64,000 nt of DNA from Mucilaginibacter aquaedulcis (GCF_030409325.1 NZ_JAUFPR010000003.1:310001-374000); one strand, 5' to 3'. Counted from the stretch's first letter, positions 35,001 through 42,628 are shown. A program made the numbers and translations. The notes: generated from the letters alone by a model not told the origin.

Positions 35001-35179
35001 CTATCCTGTATTATACCGCTAACATAACCTTGGGATAAACCGTCATTGATGGTTAAGGACTGAAAACGCAATGCATCAATTTGTTGCGCCAGTAATGATC
35101 TGGGAAAGAAAAGCAGCCAAACACACACGATTGATCTTACAATATTTTGTTTTAAGAAAAACCGTGAGATCAATCTCAT
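32078..35179 (-). CDS. Reg_prop/Y_Y_Y sensor histidine kinase
   Basis: A 1033-residue hybrid-sensor-like kinase without receiver or AraC domains. A signal peptide (about 1-31) is followed by a periplasmic double beta-propeller made of Reg_prop repeats (GLSQGYVSGIIQDRQGFMWFST, then many W(I/F)GT units, about 35-680), a Y_Y_Y domain (about 690-780), and one transmembrane helix (about 787-807, WWFYTLAVSSTISFTYLIY). The HisKA_3 dimerisation helix has His in IARDLHDEVGSSV (about 826-838), and the HATPase_c domain ends in GKGFDVANLKKSGNGLANM and GEGTEIQLKF. HisKA_3 kinases pair with NarL-type regulators, as found next door. The ligand is unknown; related propeller kinases sense glycans. Confidence 0.93.
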   Translation of the reverse strand: MRLISRFFLKQNIVRSIVCVWLLFFPRSLLAQQIDALRFQSLTINDGLSQGYVSGIIQDRQGFMWFSTSDGLNKFDGNNFTVYNHDRDNDFSIGSGDLSCVFEDSKSRLWIGTRHDGLDFFDRRTNKFIHIRHSSTNGPRSDKIIGIKEDQSGALWIRTVGGIDRMEIKDPPDRSQKNTDTSFIDRIRFTHINLGNELDAERIRSGPENIFIDSWNQVFLTTNDRVLEIVYNKFKSDYQVLERYRFKPLDQSFIPEIVEDTVGHFLLLNNKNVIKFSGYDFTNGHILYQYNPLQVEWVIDKNEVLWLLNREKLIQINLQTSQVRNIVPFEKSQLPAISSITNFFIDRTGLIWIGTGGYGILKYDPDISLFHLIKASGDTYQILPGHFGSIITNNFQKFLIEGSSVKVSKILNPANIKNFPKYRVLSMAKDASQNLWFGTNGKLMNYSMVAKTTRAFSLPETSQTTLPFPVYVDSANNVWMGYNKNLVEYEPATRRFNLYKYPINLENYEYDFLQAIYEENGSLWLGSVNGVFQFDLETRRMVHNYQYIHGDSASLSSNFVLSFCKDFNDPLRYLWVGTKGGGLNRLDKYSGKFLRYDTKKGLANNVVYGILPDSLGNLWLSTNKGLSAFNVKENQFRNFDATDGLQGNEFNRYAYCQTEDGLFVFGGVNGINYFDPKNIKPLKAPEVVFTQLRLFNKPVAASSPGSPLEENINFSSKIILKYAQNVVTFQFAAMDFRKPGNIVYRYQMEGFDKDYIYSGTTYEATYTNLDPGEYRFIVQASFKNGVWGKKARSLVVIVVPPWYRTWWFYTLAVSSTISFTYLIYRERLLQLARLNRLRNRIARDLHDEVGSSVSSIAIYSKIVHDHVNNATFDNEPLLKKIADYATEIMESMNDIVWNINTKNDAFEHIISRMREHAYQLFEAKGYMLHFNFDDNLKRSKLSMEKRREFYLIYKEALNNVAKYANGKTVWITLTTDQKLISLTIKDDGKGFDVANLKKSGNGLANMQFRAASLKGKITIISSPGEGTEIQLKF

Positions 35180-35692
35180 AGGCTTGCTAATATCATTGTG
35201 GGCGGAATAAAAGGAAAATTTAATTATTGGCTACTTAAAGCGCTATCCATAAATATTCACAGTACACGATTACTCGATAACTTTAAATAGGTTCTGAAAA
35301 AATAATAATCTAAAAATATAGGATATAAAAAGGTTTATATCAGAAATATTAAGAATATTCTACGCTTAGTTTATAAATAAACATCAAACTACCGTATATT
35401 TCGGATCACGTGTTCACACTCTCATTTGTTAATATCTTTTTCAAGCATCCTTAAAATGATGATATGAGGATTAATTGGAAAGCTGATAATAGTTAATTAA
35501 CTATTAAGGTGGATTATGAAGAAACAAGCGAGGTTTCAATGATCAATCGCAATAGCTCAATCGCCGCGAGGCGTGGCAATCTTTGTACTGGTATTGTTGG
35601 GAAGTTAAATTGAATGGTATAGGGTTCATTATGCCCCGCCTAATGGAGTTTTAAAGCCGGCGCAACACCGTAAAATTAGATAGCAATCTTTT
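35180..35692. other. gene-free stretch between kinase and muramidase genes
   Basis: About 510 AT-rich bases. It contains a short dispersed-repeat fragment (GCGAGGCGTGGCAATC near 35565, a sequence style repeated at 53475). No ORF, RNA or clear terminator is visible. Confidence 0.4.
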
Positions 35693-36241
35693 TTAAGCTA
35701 TTGAAGAATAGGGCCATAATCTGCTGAACCAGCTTTTTTCAAATTGTGCCTGAGTGGGGTTAGCTGCAACAATTTTCTTGTAATAATCTTTTCTTAAGTT
35801 TATAAACTCATTGTATAACGTTTCAGGATTTAACGAATTTACAGCGCTGATTGTAACAGGTCCGATTTCACGATCAACAGTTACCTTAGCCGCACATTGA
35901 AGAAATTCGGCTGCTTTTCCAGTTCCACAATTTACGGAAGTATCAAATACCTGGTTCGCGATTTGCTGATTAACAATCGCTCCGGTATCGTTTACGTCCC
36001 AATAGTTTTCCTTGTAGAAATTCAATATCAAATTTGATAATTGATCACTTTGCTCAAGTTCGGCATTTAGATTAAGGGAATGTTCCTCCTTGATTTGATC
36101 AACGAGCTTCCAGCCTTCCCAGTTTGGATTAAACTTCCTAGATATGCCTTTGAAGGTTTCGCCGCCATTGTCGGCAGGGTTATTGGCATACCCACCTTCC
36201 ACTTTTGATGTCAGGGCGTAAGCCACGTTAAAATTTGCCAT
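35693..36241 (-). CDS. GH108-family muramidase (TtsA/endolysin-like)
   Basis: A 182-residue lysozyme-like protein of glycoside hydrolase family 108 plus its C-terminal peptidoglycan-binding module. The start ALTSKVEGGYANNPADNGGETFKGI (about 9-33) carries the catalytic Glu in EGGY and the family's NPAD-x-GGET pattern. NQVFDTSVNCGTGKAAEFLQ (about 94-113) and the VDREIGPVTISAVN block (about 119-132) follow, as in phage endolysins and typhoid-toxin TtsA. There is no signal peptide, so it needs a holin-like partner or another route to reach peptidoglycan. It stands at the upstream end of the co-directional 15-kb block that includes sensor, membrane and effector genes, with no phage structural gene near. 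Confidence 0.87.
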   Translation of the reverse strand: MANFNVAYALTSKVEGGYANNPADNGGETFKGISRKFNPNWEGWKLVDQIKEEHSLNLNAELEQSDQLSNLILNFYKENYWDVNDTGAIVNQQIANQVFDTSVNCGTGKAAEFLQCAAKVTVDREIGPVTISAVNSLNPETLYNEFINLRKDYYKKIVAANPTQAQFEKSWFSRLWPYSSIA

Positions 36242-36707
36242 GATTCTGTCCTATTAGTATGAGCTAAAAATACGATAACGACCAATGAATTAGAATAGCT
36301 TAAATGAGCTATTTTAATCCATTGTTAAGAAAGTCCAAGGCAGATCGTCTGAAATAGAAATAGTTGCTATATATACAATTGAACACGAACAATCATTAAG
36401 ACTATGTGTTGCAACCTTCAGTATAACAGTTTGTTATATTATTTATGAAGAAAATAAAGCGTTATCATATATGGTACAGTTAGTTTAAAAGCCGGTTTTA
36501 AACTTTAGGGTTAGTGATTCCCAGATTCGTTATCCTGACAATAGTTTATGCTCTCTCTTTTCTCTCATCGTTTTGATAAATAATGTGCAATTCGAGACTT
36601 TCAAGTTCTTTGGGTATTCTTGATACTGAAATTTCATCTGCTTGGAAGGAATATTACGAGAATTAATTTGATACAATTTTTGGTTTACCATTTGCATTGA
36701 AATTTTC
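36242..36707. other. gene-free stretch
   Basis: About 465 AT-rich bases between the divergent muramidase and receiver-fragment genes. Promoters for both must lie here, but I cannot place them. One minus-strand frame (36530-36769) is a shadow of the receiver fragment. Confidence 0.35.
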
Positions 36708-36887
36708 ATGGCAGCCAAAACAAAGAAAATATTAGTAGTCGATGACGACCGGGATATCCGGGAGATCATCAGTTTGATACTCCAAGACGAAGGCTATGAG
36801 GTGGCTGCTTTAGATAACGGACGAGAGGTAAATCTCGGGGTAGGCTTGTTTGGCGGGCATACCCAATGTGGAAGGATGTTTGCCTGA
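36708..36887 (+). pseudogene. truncated response-regulator receiver
   Basis: Begins like a normal receiver domain (KKILVVDDDRDIREIISLIL, with the acidic triplet) and continues to about residue 40 (EGYEVAALDNGRE), then leaves the family pattern and stops at 59 residues, without the phospho-acceptor Asp or the Lys. The next receiver gene is read in another frame that overlaps its 3' end. It looks like the 5' remnant of a CheY-like gene, fused by deletion or recombination to its neighbour. Confidence 0.75.
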
Positions 36888-37279
36888 TACACCCAGGCTT
36901 GGCCGGAATTTATGAGAATGATCAGGATATCCGAAACATAGTAGAATTGATATTACTGGAACAGGATTTCAGTACGCTAAGTATCCCGGAACCGGATGAT
37001 CTTTTGAACATCATTCAGTTCGCGCCTGACCTTATTTTACTGGATGAATTTATTAATAACCGCCCCGGCCACCGATTATGTCGTAAGATCAAAAATGAAC
37101 CTCGATTAGCGGCCACCCCTGTTATCATTTTATCTACGGCCAACAATATCGAACTCCTTGTTAAGGAGTGTGATGCAAACGATTATCTTCGTAAACCCTT
37201 TGATATCGACGAAATGGTAGCAAAGGTGCTGCGCATTGTTGATCACCAGCCATTAACATATTATAAAAAGCAATTTTAA
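36866..37279 (+). CDS. degenerate CheY-like response regulator
   Basis: A 137-residue receiver-only protein. GIYENDQDIRNIVELILLEQDF aligns with the start of a receiver, but the usual acidic pair is E-N. The phospho-acceptor Asp is in DLILLDEFI (about residue 62), the Thr/Ser switch in VIILSTAN and the Lys in DYLRKPFDIDEM are kept. The first 13 residues (MWKDVCLIHPGLA) do not fit the fold and may be an artefact of the rearrangement that truncated the preceding receiver. It may be a functional atypical regulator or a decaying gene. Confidence 0.65.
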   Translation: MWKDVCLIHPGLAGIYENDQDIRNIVELILLEQDFSTLSIPEPDDLLNIIQFAPDLILLDEFINNRPGHRLCRKIKNEPRLAATPVIILSTANNIELLVKECDANDYLRKPFDIDEMVAKVLRIVDHQPLTYYKKQF

Positions 37280-37393
37280 AGCTTTATATATTCTTCTTCT
37301 GTCATATCAGCCAACCACTGTGTTATTTATAGAAATTCAATAAAATCTCTTTCCGTATTGAGTTTACATTTTTTTACTACCAACCGGGTTTAT

Positions 37394-37430
37394 AAATTCA
37401 GGAAGCTTCGTTCGAAAGCTTCCTGAATTT
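37394..37430. terminator. bidirectional terminator
   Basis: Perfect long palindrome AAATTCAGGAAGCTT, 7-base loop, AAGCTTCCTGAATTT between the convergent receiver and SnoaL genes; an A-rich or T-rich flank lies on each side. Confidence 0.7.
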
Positions 37431-37473
37431 ACTAAAGAGTTAGCAACTTGAATATTTACCAGATCAAAAAGAA

Positions 37474-37944
37474 TTAAATGCCCGATAGTACCGAAGAATC
37501 TCCAGTTAGCCAAACATTGTCTATCGTAACCCGCTGAATAACCCAAACATTTTCCTGCCTTTTTAGTTCAACATCATACCTGTTTTTCATGAGATAGAAA
37601 CGTGTGTGATCATTTGAGGGCAGATGCTGCGCTTCTACAAGGGCATCCATAGTTGCGTTGTCCCCATCTATAAACACCCTTGGATTACTAACAGAATGAG
37701 TCGTATCGATCTTGGCCAATGAGCCAGAAAGCGCTGCAACGATGTTCTCCCGTCCCTCCAGCACCGGGTATTCGAAGCCTGCCTTTTTACCGGCAGGCCT
37801 GAAATCGGATATGGCATCTGCTGCAAAGGCTGATGCAAGAAGATCATTATCGCGCAGGTCAATACCCGCAGCGAATCTGTAAAGTGTTTCAACTACCGCA
37901 AATTTGTCTGCGGTTTCCTGTAGATTTATGGTTTGATTTTCCAT
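37474..37944 (-). CDS. SnoaL-like NTF2-fold protein
   Basis: 156 residues from the ATG at 37944 (MENQTINLQETADK); the longer frame starts with GTG inside the SDR gene. It is an NTF2-like SnoaL_4-type protein: AVVETLYRFAAGIDLRDNDLLASAFAADAISDF (about 16-48), THSVSNPRVFIDGDNATMDALV, and LMKNRYDVELKRQENVWVIQRV near the C-terminus. It lies 34 bases after the SDR gene, in the same SnoaL-SDR-HxlR order as at 8.6-10.3 kb. The 3' end of a second copy survives at 43629-43745. Function unknown, probably an isomerase or a small-molecule binder. Confidence 0.82.
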   Translation of the reverse strand: MENQTINLQETADKFAVVETLYRFAAGIDLRDNDLLASAFAADAISDFRPAGKKAGFEYPVLEGRENIVAALSGSLAKIDTTHSVSNPRVFIDGDNATMDALVEAQHLPSNDHTRFYLMKNRYDVELKRQENVWVIQRVTIDNVWLTGDSSVLSGI

Positions 37945-37978
37945 TATATTAAATTTATGATTTGAATTTTTAAGAAGT

Positions 37979-38734
37979 TTAATAGCCAACTCCTCTGACA
38001 CCGCCTGAGGCCCTGATTGATTCTCCTGTTACCCAATTTGAATCCTCCGAGGCAAGAAAGACCGCCAACGGGGCAATATCTTCCGGTTCACCAAATCTGC
38101 CAAGTGGCGTTCCTGCAATGAGTTTTTCACCCAATTCGCCATCAAAATTTCCCGCTGTTGCTGGTGTGTTGGTATGTCCTGGCAGTATCGAGTTCACCCT
38201 GATCTTACGGGGGCCGAGTTCCCGGGCGAGTGCCAGGGTTAGGGTATCTACAGCACCTTTGGTTGCTGAATAAACACTTGATGCCAGGTAAGGATCTGTA
38301 CTCAGGATAGAGCTTATATTAATAATGCTTCCGCCCTTATCCATCTGCTTAACAGCAGTCTTCGCTGCAAGCAGATAACCCAGCACATTCAGGTTAAATT
38401 GTTTGTGGAAAGCTTCCTCTGTCAGGTCATCGATCATCTCGAATACTGCTAAACCGGCATTATTAACAAGAATATCCACTGGACCGAAGGCTGTTTTCAC
38501 TTTCTCAAACATCCGGTTGATATCTGCCGATTGGCTCATGTCCGCCTGAATGGAGAAGGCCTTTCCGCCTGATGCCTGTATTTCACCAACCACCTGATCG
38601 GCCTCTTTTTTACCCGAAGCATAATTTACAATGACCATCGCACCGGCCTTGCCGAATGCCCTGGCAATGCCTGCGCCTATGCCCTTTGATGCTCCGGTAA
38701 CCAGGGCTACTTTATCTTTGAGTTTTAATTCCAT
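37979..38734 (-). CDS. SDR-family oxidoreductase
   Basis: A 251-residue classical SDR: cofactor motif TGASKGIG (about 14-21), NNAG (about 92-95), catalytic Ser in NISSILS (about 143-149), YSATK (about 157-161), and the SILPGHTNTPA and GGVRGVGY ends. It is most like the SDR at 11274 (shared VNYAS and SILPG segments). First gene of a two-gene set with the SnoaL protein, divergent from an HxlR regulator; its -7 box TACCTTTG is 29 bases before the ATG. Substrate unknown. Confidence 0.9.
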   Translation of the reverse strand: MELKLKDKVALVTGASKGIGAGIARAFGKAGAMVIVNYASGKKEADQVVGEIQASGGKAFSIQADMSQSADINRMFEKVKTAFGPVDILVNNAGLAVFEMIDDLTEEAFHKQFNLNVLGYLLAAKTAVKQMDKGGSIINISSILSTDPYLASSVYSATKGAVDTLTLALARELGPRKIRVNSILPGHTNTPATAGNFDGELGEKLIAGTPLGRFGEPEDIAPLAVFLASEDSNWVTGESIRASGGVRGVGY

Positions 38735-38762
38735 TTGATCTTTTCTTCAATATATGATGGTT

Positions 38763-38800
38763 CAAAGGTAGATACCCCTAACTTTACCCATGCTATGGGT
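38763..38800. promoter_or_regulatory. divergent promoter and ACCCAT-GCT-ATGGGT palindrome
   Basis: The minus-strand -7 box TACCTTTG (38763-38770) sits 29 bases before the SDR ATG, the same spacing as at the HxlR/SDR pair at 9.8 kb. A 15-base palindrome ACCCATGCTATGGGT (38786-38800) lies next to it and is a candidate HxlR operator. It overlaps an in-frame upstream ATG, arguing for the later HxlR start. Confidence 0.5.
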
Positions 38801-38840
38801 TTCCTCAAGTAAACGGGGTTCCCTGTCCAGACATCAACAA

Positions 38841-39200
38841 ATGGAAAAGACAAAAACGATCTACGAAGAAGAGGCAGACTGCTCCAAAATACTTTTTGCC
38901 ATACAGGATACACTGGACCTGATCAGCGGAAAATGGAAGATCAAAGTTGTAGGAGTCCTGCTCTATGGCAAAAGAAATTTCACCGATCTTCAGCAGCGGA
39001 TCAACGGCCTCGGTGCCAAAATGCTTTCCAAGGAACTGCAGGACCTGGAAATAAACGGCTTGATCACCAGGACGGTGAATACCACAAAACCGATAACGGT
39101 AAGCTACGAACTAACGCCCTACGGCCACACCCTTGAACCGATCATACAGGCGCTTGCGGATTGGGGAATAGAACACCGGCACCAGATTACGGGGCGATAA
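38841..39200 (+). CDS. HxlR-family transcriptional regulator
   Basis: 119 residues from the ATG at 38841; the upstream ATG at 38790 lies in the operator palindrome. The winged helix-turn-helix has SGKWKIKVVGVLLYGKRNFTDLQQRINGLGAKMLSKELQDLE and a wing PITVSYELTPYGHTLEP. A single cysteine (Cys14) lies about 17 residues before GKWK, further than in YodB. It is similar to the HxlR at 9922, including the C-terminal ITGR, and the two sit in the same gene order, so the modules probably share an ancestor. Confidence 0.9.
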   Translation: MEKTKTIYEEEADCSKILFAIQDTLDLISGKWKIKVVGVLLYGKRNFTDLQQRINGLGAKMLSKELQDLEINGLITRTVNTTKPITVSYELTPYGHTLEPIIQALADWGIEHRHQITGR

Positions 39201-39226
39201 GTGCCATTGAAATTTAAAATGACTTT

Positions 39227-39250
39227 ATTTTGTAACAAGTGTTCTAAAAT
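39227..39250. promoter_or_regulatory. TetR operator copy 1
   Basis: A 24-base imperfect palindrome (TTTTGTAACA-AG-TGTTCTAAAA with flanking A/T) 22 bases before the TetR ATG. The identical 24 bases recur at 39890-39913 before the MazG-like gene, so TetR probably represses both itself and that gene. Confidence 0.7.
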
Positions 39251-39271
39251 AAAGTTAGGTTTGCATTACAA

Positions 39272-39850
39272 ATGGCACGAAACTTAGAGTTCAACGAAGA
39301 AGAAGCGATCAAAAAAGCGATGGAGGTTTTTTGGAAAAAAGGCTATGGCGGAACCTCTATCCGTGATCTTGCTGAAGCAATGAATATCAAGATCAGCAGT
39401 ATTTATAATACTATGGGTGATAAACATCAACTGTTTATAAAATGTATCCGTAACTACACCCAGACACGGGCCATTGAAGCGCAAAACAGCACTTCCAGAA
39501 TGAGATCACCCTTTAAAGCGATCATCAATTTTATAGAAGGTGCAGTGCATACGATCCTGTATAGCCCTAACAGCTGCCTGGCCATCAAAACCACATTTGA
39601 GGTGGCGGCGACAGATCCTGATCTGCAAGCCATTCTCCGTGATGATCATGAATTTACCTACGGGTTATTGACCGGCCTTATCAAAAAAGCGGTAGAATTA
39701 AAAGAACTCCCTGAGGATACCGATGCAGGTACGCTGGCTGATTTCATCCTCAACAACTTTACGGGCTGGCATGAGTCGTACATTATCCATCAAAACCCGG
39801 TCAGGATCAAAAAAATGGCTAAATACCTGATCGCGCAAATATCAAAATAA
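39272..39850 (+). CDS. TetR-family transcriptional regulator
   Basis: A 192-residue TetR protein. The N-terminal helix-turn-helix (about 8-55) contains IKKAMEVFWKKGYGGTSIRDLAEAMNIKISSIYNTMG and then KHQLF. The C-terminal ligand-binding half includes SPFKAIINFIEGAVHTIL and TFEVAATDPDLQAIL. It is flanked by two identical operator-like palindromes, upstream of itself and of the following two-gene unit, which together predict a small regulon induced by an unknown ligand. Confidence 0.93.
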   Translation: MARNLEFNEEEAIKKAMEVFWKKGYGGTSIRDLAEAMNIKISSIYNTMGDKHQLFIKCIRNYTQTRAIEAQNSTSRMRSPFKAIINFIEGAVHTILYSPNSCLAIKTTFEVAATDPDLQAILRDDHEFTYGLLTGLIKKAVELKELPEDTDAGTLADFILNNFTGWHESYIIHQNPVRIKKMAKYLIAQISK

Positions 39851-39889
39851 AGCTGGTTAATGAATTTTTATCGCGATAAGTCAGGTTTG

Positions 39890-39913
39890 ATTTTGTAACA
39901 AGTGTTCTAAAAT
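39890..39913. promoter_or_regulatory. TetR operator copy 2
   Basis: The same 24-base palindrome as at 39227, 35 bases before the MazG-like ATG and 40 bases after the TetR stop. Placement in the promoter region fits repression of the downstream pair. Confidence 0.7.
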
Positions 39914-39947
39914 ATTATAAATAATCACATACAAATACATAAAAGAG

Positions 39948-40277
39948 ATGAGTGAAGAATTGAATTTTACGGAAGTGATAGCCCGGTCAGAAAAGATCAG
40001 GATGCTTTACCACGAATTGGAAAGAATACATCACGGCAGTGAATGGACCGTTGAAGAAGATGCCCTGGCTTTCTTAACAGATGCGGGTTTGGTGGGCAGG
40101 CTAACCATGTCGCAACAAGGTCGCTGGCCAAAGGGAGGTGCCGCGAATGAGGAACTTTCGCACAAATTAGGTGAAAGCATCTGGTGGCTCATCATACTGG
40201 CCGGCAGAATGGACATTGATATCAATGTAGCCCTGGAAGGTTTCCTTTCCAAAACAGAGAAACTTTTAAAGAAATAA
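39948..40277 (+). CDS. MazG-like all-alpha protein
   Basis: A 109-residue helical protein. The region GGAANEELSHKLGESIWWLIILAGRMDIDINVALEGF (about 62-98) resembles the MazG/NTP-pyrophosphohydrolase helix pair (EExxE…ELGDxLWYLxxLAxxLGIDL), but the metal-binding acidic residues are only partly matched (EE, HK-LGES instead of DELGD). It may be an inactive or altered nucleotide pyrophosphohydrolase relative. It ends 5 bases before the next gene, so the two are co-translated under the TetR operator. Confidence 0.65.
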   Translation: MSEELNFTEVIARSEKIRMLYHELERIHHGSEWTVEEDALAFLTDAGLVGRLTMSQQGRWPKGGAANEELSHKLGESIWWLIILAGRMDIDINVALEGFLSKTEKLLKK

Positions 40278-40281
40278 TCAC

Positions 40282-41289
40282 ATGACAGATATACAAGACA
40301 CAAAAGGAACTTTGCTGATCTACGGTGCCACTGGCTATACGGGAACCATGATCAGTCATGAAGCCGCACGAAGAGGAATTAGCTTTGAGATCGCGGGGCG
40401 AAGCGCGGATAAACTCGAATTACTGGCAAGAGAGCTCGATATTCCTTACCATGTATTTACGGTTGATGATCAGGCTGGCTGGGAAACCGCTCTTGCCGGT
40501 AAAACTGCTCTGCTGAATATTGCAGGGCCGTTCAGTGAAACGGCAGAACTGGCCATTGAGGCCTGCATTAAAGCCAATGTACACTATATCGACATTACGG
40601 CTGAAGTAGAAATTTACCGGCTCGCTGAATCAAAAGATAAGACGGCTAAAGCAGCTGGTGTCATGTTGCTTCCGGGCGCAGGGCTTTTTGCAACTTACGA
40701 CCCGCTGGTATTGCACACCGCTAAGCGGGTGAAGGATCCGGTAAAGCTACGCGCAGCTTTCAAATACTCGGGCGGTTTTACCCCCGGTTCCATCGCCAGC
40801 AGTAGCAATATCATCAATGCCGGAATTTTGGTACGTAAAAACGGAAGCATTGAAAAGCTGACAGAAGCCCCTTCGGCTGCTTTTGACTTTGGCAACGGAC
40901 CTGAAGACTGCTTTCCTACCCCGCTTGGCGGTGTGGTACTCTGCTATCGGTCTACAGGTATCCCGGATATTGAAGAATATTTTCAGATGGCCTTGCCTGC
41001 AAACGATCCCGATGCAAAAACGGTGGATACGCAAAATAAGGAAGTAAATGCAGATCAGGCTGAAAGCCCGAGCCTTATCGTTGCGGAGATCACAGGCGCG
41101 GACGGAAAGATCGTAAGATCATTGGCGGAAATGCCGTCGGGTTATTTGCCTACCGTAAGATCGGCAATCGAAGTCGCTTACCGCGTACTAAACGGTGATC
41201 ACAAAGCCGGCTTTCAATCCCCCGGATCTGTTTACGGAGAAGAGTTGCTTTCGTCATTGCCTGGTGTTAATATCATCGATCTGGATTAA
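40282..41289 (+). CDS. saccharopine dehydrogenase-like / enoyl reductase-like protein
   Basis: A 335-residue NAD(P)-binding protein: GATGYTGTMISHEAARRGISF (about 15-35, Rossmann), AGRSADKLE, LLNIAGPFSETAELAIEACI (about 75-95) and VHYIDITAEVE, the hallmarks of saccharopine-dehydrogenase-like NAD(P)-binding proteins such as trans-acting enoyl reductases. Substrate unknown. It follows the MazG-like gene by 5 bases and is controlled by the same promoter. A strong terminator follows. Confidence 0.85.
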   Translation: MTDIQDTKGTLLIYGATGYTGTMISHEAARRGISFEIAGRSADKLELLARELDIPYHVFTVDDQAGWETALAGKTALLNIAGPFSETAELAIEACIKANVHYIDITAEVEIYRLAESKDKTAKAAGVMLLPGAGLFATYDPLVLHTAKRVKDPVKLRAAFKYSGGFTPGSIASSSNIINAGILVRKNGSIEKLTEAPSAAFDFGNGPEDCFPTPLGGVVLCYRSTGIPDIEEYFQMALPANDPDAKTVDTQNKEVNADQAESPSLIVAEITGADGKIVRSLAEMPSGYLPTVRSAIEVAYRVLNGDHKAGFQSPGSVYGEELLSSLPGVNIIDLD

Positions 41290-41303
41290 TCAGGTTATCA
41301 AAC

Positions 41304-41340
41304 AAAAACACCTTACAGTTAATCGCTGTAAGGTGTTTTT
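41304..41340. terminator. strong bidirectional terminator
   Basis: Perfect stem AAAAACACCTTACAG / CTGTAAGGTGTTTTT with a 7-base loop, between the convergent reductase-like and SnoaL genes. Confidence 0.85.
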
Positions 41341-41360
41341 ACTCAATGGTTATTAAGTGA

Positions 41361-41702
41361 TCAATCTAAGTAGGCATCAATATGAGCGATCAGCCCGGCA
41401 TCATTGACACGGATATCCAGGCCACCGGTCTCATGGCCAAAATCCCCGGTAAAATCTACCTTGGCCAATACCTGATCCGGCCCTGTATAATCCAGTGACA
41501 ATAGTTTGGTCGAGGTATGATAGCCGATAAAAAAGGTCACGAAGTATTTCCTGATCCCTTCCGTATGCTTAAACCGATCACCTACGGAAACATCCTCAAT
41601 CACCGCATCTGCTGCGAAAAGTTCGAGCACGGCCTGCGTGTCAAAACGGTTGGCCGCTGCTATGAATTGTTGAGCTATCTGCTCAAGTTCAGAATTTTTC
41701 AT
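41361..41702 (-). CDS. SnoaL-like NTF2-fold protein
   Basis: 113 residues of the SnoaL fold: ELEQIAQQFIAAANRFDTQAVLELFAADAVIED (about 4-36), FTGDFGHETGGLDIRVNDAGLIAHIDAYLD at the end. It lies 8 bases after an AraC gene on the same strand and is the third gene of an SDR-AraC-SnoaL operon. No catalytic residues can be assigned. Confidence 0.8.
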   Translation of the reverse strand: MKNSELEQIAQQFIAAANRFDTQAVLELFAADAVIEDVSVGDRFKHTEGIRKYFVTFFIGYHTSTKLLSLDYTGPDQVLAKVDFTGDFGHETGGLDIRVNDAGLIAHIDAYLD

Positions 41703-41710
41703 AAAAAATT

Positions 41711-42628
41711 TTAATTTAAAGACTGCCTGAAATTCAGTGGAGATACTTTAGTCTTGCTTTTGAACAGGCGGTTAAAAGATTGCGGGTGTTCAAAACCCAG
41801 TTGGTAGGCCACTTCAGCTACACTCAGTTCACTTGCGCTTAATAGCTCCTTCGCTTTTTCGATCAGTTTAGCATGGATATGTTGCTGTGTATTTTGCCCG
41901 GTCAGCGAACGAAGCATATCACTCAGATAATGTGCTGAGACATTCAGGCTTGCTGCCAGCTCATCTACTGCCGGCAGGCCATTGGCTAATGGCTTACCAC
42001 TGTCAAAGTATTCAGCGAGCAAACCTTCGAAACGAACCAGCAGATCATTGCTGGCCGATTTACGGGTAATAAATTGCCGGTTGTAATAGCGTTTACTGTA
42101 GTTCAGCAACAACTCAATTTGAGAAACCAGTACATCCTGGCTGATCTGATCGATCGCGGAATCCAGTTCCATTTCGATGTTTTTGAACAGCCCGACAATG
42201 ACCTGCTTTTCCTTTTCAGAAAGGTATAGGGCTTCGTTCACCCCATAGGAAAAAAAGCCGTAGTTTTTAATACTTTTCCCTAAAGTGTATGAACTGATAA
42301 ATTCAGGGTGTACAAGTAAAGTATAGCCGCCATAATCAGCTTCTCCTTCCAATGCTGTGATCACCTGGTTCGGTGAAACAAAGGATAATCCCCCTTCATC
42401 AAAATCGTAATGGCTTTGTCCATACTTTATCTTGCCACCAAAGTCCTTTTTATAAGAGATCTTATAAAAGTTGAACAGCATGCCTTTTTCAAGTTCAGCC
42501 GTATCCACGGTAATTGTACTGTAATCGACCAGGCTGATCAGCGGATGCAGGGGTTTAGGTAAACCCAATGCCCGGTGAAGTTCCGAGATCGAATTGAATA
42601 CAATGGGTTGTTTCCTTACATGTTTCAT
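41711..42628 (-). CDS. AraC-family transcriptional regulator
   Basis: A 305-residue AraC-type regulator. The sensor half (about 20-190) includes GMLFNFYKISYKKDFGGKIKYGQSHYDFDEGG; the C-terminal double HTH (about 200-305) has LPAVDELAASLNVSAHYLSDMLRSLTG and LSVAEVAYQLGFEHPQSFNRLFKSKTKVSPLNFR. Its ATG overlaps the SDR stop by 4 bases (ATGA), so the two are translationally coupled. It probably regulates its own operon. Confidence 0.92.
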   Translation of the reverse strand: MKHVRKQPIVFNSISELHRALGLPKPLHPLISLVDYSTITVDTAELEKGMLFNFYKISYKKDFGGKIKYGQSHYDFDEGGLSFVSPNQVITALEGEADYGGYTLLVHPEFISSYTLGKSIKNYGFFSYGVNEALYLSEKEKQVIVGLFKNIEMELDSAIDQISQDVLVSQIELLLNYSKRYYNRQFITRKSASNDLLVRFEGLLAEYFDSGKPLANGLPAVDELAASLNVSAHYLSDMLRSLTGQNTQQHIHAKLIEKAKELLSASELSVAEVAYQLGFEHPQSFNRLFKSKTKVSPLNFRQSLN

